Shown here: one piece after another, positions 23,136-35,100 of the stretch | How the letters are laid out: every line of letters starts with the position of its first letter | Position numbering within the stretch: the first letter of the stretch is position 1 | Assembly: GCA_037903475.1 (NCBI GenBank) | Contig: JBAJFG010000620.1 | Location: forward strand, 1,287,676 to 1,351,675 | Source: Ancylostoma caninum | Lineage: Eukaryota > Nematoda > Chromadorea > Rhabditida > Ancylostomatidae | Direction of reading: 5' to 3' | Length of the DNA: 64,000 bases | The notes under the pieces: generated by a model | Seen by the model: only the letters and a program-made list of their open reading frames with translations | Told to the model about the DNA's origin: nothing | Database searches by the model: none | Position numbers and translations under genes: made by a program

Positions 23136-26100
23136 AACACACATACAAACTTTCACTTTTATACATACAGAGGTTAGGTCATCAAGTATGAATTGTCGGA
23201 TTCCGTATGAGAATGTTTTGAATACTCTTTCTCAAACAAGATGCGACACAAGTAACCCATATATGATATGCCCCTAAACCAGCTACACAGCTTTGCCACA
23301 CCTCAACGACAGCATAAATGCACCAACAGGTTGGAAACTTGGAAAGCGAGCGGGGAGAAGTGGCGATGGGCGTTCTCGGTCATGTTGGGTGGCGGTCAAG
23401 ACGTACGCCGCGACGCGACCGCGCCGCACGCATACGCTTTTCAAGTTCAGGTTGTTTCTTCAAATTCGACACACTGAATGACATCGGTGACCACCTTCTC
23501 ACAGTTTGCGGGTTCCGAGAACACTCATTTGTCCCAATAAAGGTTAGAAAAGTTGTCCATATCCACGCAGAACTGCTCGTAACCTAGAAGGCTGTAGCCG
23601 CGACGCGCACATGAATCGACCAATCACAGACCAGCAGCGTACCTCTTGTCACGCAGCCGGTCATGTTGGAATTCAAACATCACATCTTTTCTATCAAGAA
23701 GTGAGCTAATCCCTAAAAAGAGCTGTGATCAGATACAATAAGGTTTGAGCAGTAGATTGAATGGCATTTTGACTACAATCTCTGCTTCTATGGCTTAGGT
23801 AGCGGGTTTTTGAAAAGGGATAGAAAATTGCCACGAGTTTTCAAAGACGACTGTTCACGATGCGTGTCATGTCCACTAGATAACATGTCAGCTTCACCTC
23901 GTCACTAGAAGTACTTTGTTGTCGCGAACTGTTTGAAGCATTTTAGACTTTACTCATTCTGTTAGGTTGAGGAATTATAAATGTCCACTACTTTTGTTTC
24001 GTTACATTTCAACGGTGTTCAAGCTTTTAGGAGTGTGTGCGCACTCGTTTGAAAGAGCATGTTCTGGCGCGTCGAACCATATCTGAATCATACCAAAATT
24101 CTTTCATTTCTCACCCTAAAAAACTATTTGACGATGACTGACCAGAAATATCGGTTGCGCGTATGTATGCTCTACGACTTCAAACAAGGAAAAACGGCAG
24201 CTGAATCTCATCGGAGCCTATGCAACGCTTCCGGAGAAGATGTCATATCAAAGCGCCATTGCTGGAGATGGTTTGACCGCTTTCGCAAAGGAGATGAGTC
24301 CCTTGAAGACGAAGAGCATCAATGGCGACGTCAAGCTGTAGACAGTGATGCGCTGAAAGAAGCCGTCGAGTCCGATCCCTGTCAAACTACGCGTGCACTC
24401 GCGCAGATGTATGGATGTGATCAGAAGACTATCGTCAACCACCTACATGCCATGGGGAAGACGAACCGACAAGGCAAATGGATCCCACAGCAACCCAGCG
24501 ACGCTAACAAGGCTGCACGTGTCTCGATTGCTGGAATCCTCATCCGCCTTGGAAAGAATAGTGGTTTTTACGACTCAATCGTCACATCGGATGAGAAGTG
24601 GATCCAGTTCAACAACGTGACCAGAAAAAGGTAGTGGTTAGGACACGGAGAAGAGCCAAGAGCCACTCCGGAACCCGACACTGATGGAAGAAAGACCATG
24701 CTCTGTGTTTGGTGGAATGTCAGAGGTCTTGTGTATTTTGAGGTGCTAACTCCTGATCAGACGGTCATGGCAGAACACTACGCACCACAATTGACCTGCA
24801 TGGACCACCCACTGCCTCGACAAGGAGTGGATATAAGGACTACGAAATTCCTTCACGACAACGCCAGACCGCATGTTGCAAGGATCGTGCAGCAGAAAAT
24901 TGAAGAGTTGGGCTGGGAGGTTCTCTCTCATCCGCCATATAGCCCGGATCTTGCGCCTTCAGATTACCACCTGTTTCGGTCAATGCAGCACAGTCTGAAG
25001 GAGAACAAGTTTCGAAACCTCGACGAGATCCGACTTTGGGTGTCCAACTTCTTCTATTCGCAGCCACCCGAGTTCTTCGAGAGAGAGGGATCCGTTCCCT
25101 GTGCAAAAGTTGGAAGGAGGTCATAGATCAAGAAGGTGAATATATCACCGATTGAGTTGTTGAGTTGTTGCTTTTGTAATAAATTTAGTTCTTGAGTCAA
25201 ACGGACGTTCATCATTCCTCAACCTAATAATAACCGTGCAATACGAATGCAGCCCGAATGGCGTGATAGTTCCAGTAGAACCGCTAGCAAAAACTGTTGC
25301 TAATTGCTGTCATCCTCCTCTCTATTGCTGCTCAAGCTCTCGTCCTTTTGGCAGCAATTGCTGAGGGATATCAGCAAGTGAAAGGGACATGGCAGGAACT
25401 GGGAACAATTGCTGCTAACTTTTCTATTCCAACCATTCCGCCGTTTGAGCTGCGTTTGTGCTGCACAGTTGTCACAGCAATTTTCCAAGTTTTGTTTTCT
25501 TCTGTTGGAAACGTTCAAGGCACGCTGTCGTCCCAGCTATCAAGAGAAGAATCAGCATTTTTATGCCATAATTTGGGATTCTGGTCGAAGAAGGTACCAC
25601 TCGAAGTTGAACACCTGTTGTAAGTACTAACCCACCTGGGAATCGGAAAATCTTCTGGATTGGAAACGATGTCAATTTTTATGCGACAGGATCCATGCCT
25701 GTACACCTTTCCCAGTCATCATTGAACATTGCCTTATTTTCCTCTCAGAGCCGGCTTAAGCGATTGTACCCACACATGATCATTCTAGAGAATAGTATTC
25801 TTTGAACGTGATCGCATCTTGTGCTCTTGCAGCAAACAGACCAAAAAATGTGATATTGTTTATCGGAGATGGGATGGGTATCCCAATTGTGACAAGCGCA
25901 CGAATCAATAAGAATCAGGTCTCAAATAAACCATATTTGAATGAGCCGTTGTTCTTTGAAACATTCCGAAGTGCAGGCCTGGTAAAGGTAAGTTTGTTGA
26001 GTTCGCATTTGTCCTGGAAGTGGTTCATGATTCAAAAAAGCCTTCATCTCAAATTGTTCAGACCAGTTCCCTCAGCCATCACGTAACTGACTCGGCAGCT

Positions 26101-29100
26101 GGAGCGATGGCTCTAGTCACAGGGAGGAAGGTAAGTGACAGTGGTAGCGTGGACTGTGCTTCTCTCTCTCCCTATCCCTCTCATCGCCCTTCCCTTACCT
26201 CACCCTTGCTCCATCTTGAGAACCTGTCACTGGCGCTATACTACACGTGGAGCATAGCCACCCTGCGTCGCCGTGATCTTTAGCTTTGATAACGGTGCCT
26301 ACCGATTGTACGCATTGACAACTGACAGTCGCGTCGGTCGCCAATGTTGGCGATCAGGGAGGGGTGGGCGGAATTTTTCGTTTTCAGTTTTACGCTTTCC
26401 GTTTTCCGCCCATTTTTGGCCTTCCGCTTTGCGTTCTACGGGTTTTTGACCCGAAAGACGGAAAATCCCTGAAAATTATGGACGGATACGAGGCATTTGT
26501 TTTCGGCGTATGTCCCTATCCTGAAGAGGGTTCCCCTTTTTGATGTAATGAAAAAATGAGATATATATATATATGAATTCACAACAAAATTGACGTCCAA
26601 CCGCCATTTAACGTCGCAATTTCGCTGATCCTCATCATTGTTCCAAATATGCCATACAAATGTCCTGCTCTCCTCAAAACTCTCAAAAAAACAAGGTTCC
26701 ACAGAAATGTGGGGTGAACTGATGTAAAATTTCAATGAAAATGTGACATGCCATGGTAAGAGCATCAAGCACTCTTGCGAAGCAACGCATGATGTACGCT
26801 TTCTTCCAAGTTGACAAAAACATAACGCTACATCAAAATTGTCACTGTTTTAGTCAGATGATGATCCCTAGCTGCACACTGGAGCCGTTGGCGCCTCATG
26901 TTCTGTGCAATGTTTGGGCTCCTTGTGTTTCACGTTCCCCACACACTGTTCTTCTCCTCGTTCCTCCATTGCTCCAACGTGATCCTTTTGTAAATAACGT
27001 GATCCTCTACAGATTGCAAATGTGCTAACCACCGTAGTTACGTTTTTGTCTGAAATTTTGCAGTCTGCTCTAAAGTAAAGCAAAGAAGTCGCACTTTTCA
27101 CACTTTACAGTTTTTCGTCTTAGTAAGTATGTTCAGTGAGAAATACGCTCATTGATTATATAATTCTGATAATCTCTCGTAACTATGTGAAGGGTAGATA
27201 GTCCTCGATCTTAGACTTGAAGTTACCTAAATCATCACTTATGCTCCTCAAGAAGATACTTGGGAAATCCAATGTTAAGAAGGACTTTTGGTCGCAAGCC
27301 TATGGGGGGGGGAGGGCAAAATTTGGGCAAAATTGTCCGTTTTCCGTTTTACGCTCTCCGTTTTCCGTCCATTTTTGGCCTTCCGTTTTACGTGATCTAA
27401 AATTAAAACATTCTTGCTGGCGATCCACCGTCGCCATCGTCCGAGACGCAAGGTGCTACGCTCCACTGAAGTATAGCACAAGCCTATTGAATAGTTTTGC
27501 GAACGTTTTATTGCTAAGCTGGGAAAAATCCTGTCTCAATGTTATAATTTCCTTATGTTTTAAAGATTTTGAGTAATTCTTCTGGTCTTTCAATTCCATG
27601 ACTGACTTTAAAAGATTTTCCACCCTCCAGATTCTGATTTCTATTCTGATTACGATCCATACTGATTTTTGGAAGGCCTCCGCTTTTCTTCCATAAACCC
27701 TACCCCCGGCCTCCCCCATGTGCTCCCATAACTGCGAAATTTTTATTCATCCATTGTATGGCCCACGTCTGATCGGGTGGCAATTCTTCACAGCACATCT
27801 GGTATCTATGAGCTGAATTGAATGACTTCCAATGCCTACTTTGTTAGCACTCCACTAAATTCTATCCAAACGCAGCACTGTCGGGCAACAAAAAAGGCAA
27901 AAGCCACGATTTCCTAGTTCCCCGTTTCGATAAATAACTTGCAAACTTGGAGAAAAATTGTAGAAAAACTCCAAAAATCGGGAACTCATGTGACGGCTCG
28001 ACGAATCTCCATTACGGCACTATACTCGTTGTCGTTTTTGCCCAGGTGACATCTACAACCGTGGGATGGAAGCCGAACTCAATCACTAACGTGAAACGCT
28101 GCACGACAGATAAAAGCAGGTACATCACTGATGGAGTTGCAGAGAGTGCTCTACAAAAAGGTTCCGACTTTTCTTTAGACTTCTTTGGTCCCTAGAAATC
28201 ATTAGGCCTTGGTCTGATTTTCCAGAGTTGGCAGTCGGTTTCGTAACAAACACAAGGGTCACTCACGCGACGCCTGCTTCACTTTATGCGAAGGTAGGCA
28301 AGTCTCTACATGTTATGCCCACTGTCAGGTTGCATAGGCAAGACCACATGCCGCTGCCTCGACAGCTAGAACTCACAACCGCCGGAACGCGATATCTGGT
28401 CGCTTCTGCATCTCCCTCAACCAAATGCTTGTTGGCAACTTGCTTTCGCCTTTTTTGTATTGACAAATTGTTGGTCCAATGTTTGTCGACAATTGCGGAA
28501 GCAGTCAGTCGTTGGGTTTGCAAGTGTCTATAAGCTTCCGCCCGACAACTCATGGACGAGAAAATGCTAAAGCAAGTTGTCAACAACTTTCATGTTGCTT
28601 TAAAACGAACCTTCGGAGTTGCTAGAAAGTCAAAGAAGTAAAACAGAACCTTCGGAGTTGCTAGAAAGTCAAAGAAGTATGTAATGTTGAAAGAGGGAGG
28701 ATGTGATCTCGAAACAAATGAGAAGATAGGAAAGCGGTGACACATACGGTGATTACGATCAATCAATTCATCAATCAATACGAGAAATCAACTGGATAAA
28801 TCATCATTTGCATAGAAAAATCATACATTTCATACTTGATAAACGTAAAGAGCTAAGGCATTTACTGTATATTTTCAGGGTGTCTATAGAGGTCTTGAAA
28901 GTGACGAAGAAACCAAAGATCTGAAAAATGATTGCCCCGACATCGCAAGGCAACTTCTTTCCTATCCAGCTTCTGAATTCAAAGTAAGGGATTTTTCAGT
29001 ATCGGAACAGAGACAGTGTTTGACAAGCAATTACATAACTGCATGCTATAGATGTTCATTGATGGCCTGTTCGGTGGCGCATAATTCTTTCATCAACCTG

Positions 29101-32100
29101 AAATTCGACCTGGAATTTCATTTCATTACTTGTTCACCTCTCCTTGATAATCGCACAGCCAGCCTCGTGTTTTTTTTTGGCTGAAACAGTATGCTCAACC
29201 TTCCTGTGCCATCGAAGAACAATCGTACCTTCCACGAACCTTCAGCTGGCAATGGAGCTTTGTTTCAGGTGATGATGGGTGGTGGAGCCCGCAACTTGCT
29301 GAGTAAGTCTCGAGGAGGAAACCGCCGCGACGGGAGGAACATCGACATTGAGTGGAGCGAACTAGGAGGAACAAGACGGGTACTGAGGAGTGTGAATGAT
29401 CTACAGGCAGTCACAGCAAGTGATGAGAAGCTACTAGGTTAGAATATCCAAGTACTATACAGAAGAAGTGCGACTTGATGTCGCTGTTCTCGCAAATTGG
29501 TTTATTAGAGAAGGAAGCCGATAAGTTCTAGGATAAGCAGTACATCGATATTTAATGTACATTGTCCTAATGATAGACTTTTTAAAGGCAGTGTCTCAGC
29601 TCAGGGACCACTCTCAAGATTTTCACGTCACTTGAACTATGCGATCCGCTGAGCACAAAAATGTACTTCAAGTTCCGTGAAAACGTCGAAAACTCATAAG
29701 CTACGGGTTTCTTTAGTCGGGAATTTTGAAATTCTCGGCCAGTGGACGAGAGGCTTCGTTCCGCAGCAAGAGCTAGCTGAGGGTGCAGCATGTTTTTCCG
29801 ACATGGCAGTACTTGATCAGTTGATAATAGCCACTGCTTAGAAGTTCATTTTCATGTCCTCAACTTCTCAGCTCCTCTTCTGCTAGCTTCCTAGCAAGGA
29901 AAGTCGTCCGCTCCAATATTGGACTTGGCCTTCAAAATAAGCGTTTTTGACAGTTTTTTTTTCTCGGATTACAAGCACATCCTTGGTGTCAGCGCGTCGA
30001 GTAGGAGCAGGTTCCGTTGATATCTCGTTACCCTTCATGACGTGCCTTTAAGGAATCTTCGCTAATGACCATCTTCCCATGTATTTGGATGAGCTGAGAC
30101 GTGGAACGAAGGCAGCTCCTCGCCTAGCGGAAATGACTGCGAAAGCCATTGAACAGCTACAGCATGGCGAAAAGGGTTTCTTCCTGTTGGTGGAAGGTGA
30201 GAGAAAGAGACGTACGTACGCTATTTCATATCATCTCGGCTGCATTTTTAGGCGGTCTTATCGACGTAGCTGAACATCAAAATGTGATAAAAACAGCGTT
30301 CACTGAGCTTTATGAGTTCGAGGAAGCTATTCGAAAGGTTAGACTTGCGGCGTTTATCTGTGATGTACATAGCAGGATGTAAATGAACCCAGTTTCTTGA
30401 TTCTCTTGCAAGTTTGTCGTCTCATCATTGCAAGTCGTTGCAGCTCAGGATTGTCTGCCTTTCAGGCGAGAACAATGACAGATCCCTCCGAAACACTAAT
30501 TATCGTCACAGCCGACCACGATCATGCTGTCACAATTCCTGGCTACTTACCAGTCAATGATACAATAATAAGTGGGTGTTTTTTTTGATCGAAAACGTTC
30601 TCAACTAACTTCTAGATATGACTTAATTCGAAGCAGAGAGTTCTTTAAGAATGAACCACAGATCTCCCTCATTGAAGCGGTTCTTGCTGATTTGCTGCGG
30701 GGCTACGTGGCGCGAACCGATGTGGCGGATAGAGGGCTAATCGCCGACCAAAAGCAGCCATGCGGTTGTCCTGCGGCACATGTAGATCTAGGGGATGGAC
30801 TGCTTAGTTCGGCAGTGCTGGATTCGATTTATTCTACCGGCATATGAGTGTGAACATGCACTCACGTGCGTGGGTGCATGTAAACGCTCATGGGTTGGTT
30901 GTATCCTGCACATCGGTTTCAGCCAAAAGCCCGCATTCCAACGACTGGGAAGCACATGAAAGGCGAGTGGGGGCCTCATCTAACGAATAAGCCCCTCGCC
31001 CACTCCGGGGATGGGTATCCCTCTCCCCATCACTTCGAATGTCGGCGACAGACCGCAGTGACAGGCCGGCTGACGAACACCCCACGTCACATCACATGGA
31101 CCATGACGTCATTACATTGTAGGAACAAAGCTACGGCGGGCACAGGAATCGACGCGCACTTGCGGGGCCCGGTGAGTGTGGGAAATGTGCGAGGGTCCCC
31201 AATGCTTCGCGAAAGGTGGCATCGTGGGCAAGCAGGCGAATCGTTAAGGATAACAACGTAGCCAAGACGAGCATTGCGACTTTGAACGTCGGCACGTTGA
31301 CAGGTAGTTCATATGAATTGGCAGCAGCATTGCAGCGCCGCTGAATCCACTTGTGCGCGTTACAAGAGACTAAATGATCTGAGAACAAGTCGAAAGACAT
31401 CGGATATGGCTTCAAGGTCTGCAACGGTGCCCGAGTACCAGGGTAGCTCTTAAGAACAGTAGTTCGGCGATTTTGATCTACACGAGTGGGAAAACGAACC
31501 CATTTAGGAATAATATAACATTCAGGAATAGGAATCCTACAGCTTCCTGCAGAATTACAAATTTGGAACGTTTGAGCTTGTTTCCAGTTAAACACTTCTT
31601 TCTTTTTCTTATGCTTTATTTACTCTCTGTCAAAATATTTGAGCATCCCTTTGTATTTATTACCTTGGACTGAAAAATTATTATTATTATTATTGTTATT
31701 ATTGTCACATTATTTCAAATCCAATCAGAATTTTCATATCCCCTTATAATGACCTTCCAAAACTCTACTTCAACTTAGTTGAACAATTCATATCAGAGAT
31801 AGATGTCTAATATGTTAACTGTTAGGCTGTGATTCCACGTGTCTAGCCGTGACCTAAGGCTCCCTTCTCCCCCAAGGCAATGCCACAGGGCATTATTCAT
31901 ACGCGGATATATACGGATATCTTATATGGAGAACCAAAATCGACCAAACATGCTTTATATAATTTCGCATTCTAGAAACGAAAGCTAAGACATATGTATG
32001 AATGACCTCCTAGTTTACTTTTTTTTAAACATTTGTTTTTAACCATATAGGTTTAAATGATTTTTTCAACAACCCCATTTTTGAAATCCCCAGTGTCCAA

Positions 32101-35100
32101 TTCTTTCTGTCATTTGGGAAGTCGACGATGGACATTTGGGAAGTCGACAATAAGGAAAACGTGCAAAACCGTGTTATTCTTAACGGTAACTACTGAGAAA
32201 ATTTTATATTTCAGTTATGCAGAATACTAACTATTCGGGCATGTGTCCACTTCTCTGTTTCTCCCCTTGATGTGAAAGCGGAAGTTCAGAAAAGTTCAGC
32301 TTTTTCTGAGGGCAGAACCCAAAAATCGATAGTTTCTATTCCGGCATGGCTATTCCCTCACAATCAGGTAAATATCAGAAAAAATATCGTAGATGTTGAA
32401 ACTTGTGCGAAGTCGTTCAGTCAAGGTTATTTATTACGAAACTATCTCAGCCTGAAATAAACTGGTAACTGAATGGAGGCTGTGACTAGATGTGGAACTC
32501 GTCCATCATCCTAGATGATTTCCGCAAACGTCGCGAAGCGGCAACTTGACCTCTTTGCACCTCATCAACGTACAACCAATCGCGCAGTCTTCCAGCCAAT
32601 CACAGCGCTGTTATAACATAGCCTTCAATTACAGTGGTCCAGAAGGGCCGTCCCCCGAGTACCAGGAACGGCGTAGGCGTAATCGTTTCTGAACGCTTTC
32701 GCAATTCGACAGAAGTACAGCGTTATGACGGCCGGCTTATGAAGATTGTTGTCACCCACCGTTGAACGACGTCTTCATTTCTTCTCGGCGTATGCACCAC
32801 AGACCGGAAACGTTGGGGACGATTTCTAGATGCTGCTGGATGAGAAGACTGAAGAAGTACCGTCAGAAGACACGATTATCGTCGCTTGAGATCAAAATAG
32901 GCACGTGCGAGCCACAAAGGACGGTTACAGATGTCATGGGGGATTTGGATATAGAACACGAAACAAGCCCAACCGAAGAAAAACAAGATGGCATGGCTTT
33001 GAACGGAGAAGGTGAAGAACATGGTTCGTGAGAGGAAGAGAAAATGTCTTTTTTTTTCTTCGAGCACAAGCACATGCCGACAATTGGCACATCTACTGTG
33101 GAAGTCACGACACTGGGATCCCATTAGCTGGTAAACGGAGTTCTTCAATCAGATCGTTATGCAGAAGAAGTCGCCAGAGGCTTAGCAGAGAAGCACAACA
33201 GTTCCGATATGGAAGGACTAAAAATTAAAAATTGAGTTGAAGAAAAGAACAGGGAAAGTGACATCCTTGCCGCTAAAAATACCTCAAGCTTGTCGATTTC
33301 CGCATCCACTCTGCTCGGTTACTATTAAGTGTACGCAAACATTCTGAGGTAGTTGGTGATAGTTCACTACTTAACGCCGTGTTGCTACTTGTGATCGCCA
33401 TATCCTGCTACGCTTTTTTTGTGCGCGGGAAGCGCAAAACATTTCCTACCCGCAACACTTCTGTCCTCTGCGCAGAAGGCCGTGGTTTTGGTACGAAACC
33501 AATGTCTTAGGCAATAAGGTAGCTCATTGATTCTGCTGTATGAGTTCAAATCCGAACAACCAACGGTGGAAACAACACATAACACGCTGCGCTCTGGAAG
33601 ATGAGGAGAGAGGAAAAGGTGTGGGGGCGGAAGGTCATGTATAACTGCATGTACATGCCATCAGATCAGGTTTCTCGACTCCGGTGATTTTACACCGGCG
33701 GTTTCCGCCCGATTTTCTAGAGAAAGTATGAGGAATCCTTCAGGAAAATAAGCGGAATTTAGCAGTTCTAGGGGAAATTTATCCGGTATTTGCAAGAATT
33801 GAGTGAAAACGCGCAAGTGCGCGTCGAAACATGAACAGCGGAGAAGGTGGTCGATCCTGATTCAGCAAGATCGCTCACGGGCAACGCCAGTAATTTTTGG
33901 CGTTGCGACCAAATATTCGCCTAACGTGTTCTAGCGGTGAAGCAACACATTAGCACAACAGTTGAGCTTATCCTAAAGCAACGGTTGAACGCCGTTACAT
34001 ATTGGACTTGTTGTTTCATATAGCACCGAAGCGGTTTTTCCTGCTTTCAACTTGAGCAAATTCTATAATAAACAATTTTGATCCCGATTTTGGCATCGAA
34101 TGCACAAAAGTATTAAGCGGCGCAGTTGAAAGAACAGGAATATGCGTCGGTGGAATAGAAAGCGAATTTTCAAGAGCGGCATCAAGCTTTTTGAGCTCGC
34201 TCACTTCAGCACGTCATTAATTTTATTCTGTTTTGTTGACTCATTACTTCACTTCGCCTAATCATAAAATGTTTTGTATTTTAAGTACACAAGATGTTTT
34301 ATCCTTTGAGGTATTTGTCTGTTACTCTACTTCTTTCATTACATTTTTCTATTTTTATTCCTTAATTTTGTTTATTTTTAGGAAATTGTTGTTAGTACAA
34401 GAAAATTTCTTAAATATATATTTGATCTGGATACTCTGCGTCGTTGGTTTCTAGTTGGAGGCATTGTGTGCAACTTCGCTGGTTTCCGTTTAAAATCCAC
34501 GTAACTTCTGAATACTTCGTGCCCTACCCCTCAACATTTTGTCCATGAGGTTCTGGTGGAAATCACTGATGTAAAGTCACCTAAGTGAGCTGGGCACATC
34601 TGAGGGTTATTTTTACGAAAACAAAGGGCATTGAACAGGATCGGCCTATAACATGAAGCAAGCACTTCAAACAGCACATTGGACAATAAAACATGAAGTT
34701 CACAAAGAAATTTAGTGCATCACTTCAATTCTCGAAAGGTTGCAAAATTCACGTGTTATTCAGCACTGTACAAGTTCATCCGGAATTCAGGCGGAATTTA
34801 GCAGAAATCCACCGGTGGACCAGATTTAACTGGAACTTACAGAACATTTAAGCGAAATCCGTTGGTATGTAGTTTTGAGAATGCTTGATTTACACGAGAT
34901 TTAAGCGGACACCGGCGGAATCCAAGAAATACACGATTTGCACGGTTTTCTAGAGAAACAGGCGGAAACCACGGGTGTTAAATTACAAAAGGATGATCTC
35001 AATCAAACATACGAATCCTGCCAACTAGGGCGAAATGGCACAGAAGCAAAACTTATAGTGAATATTGGCTATCACGTACTCCTACTCAACCCAACGTATG

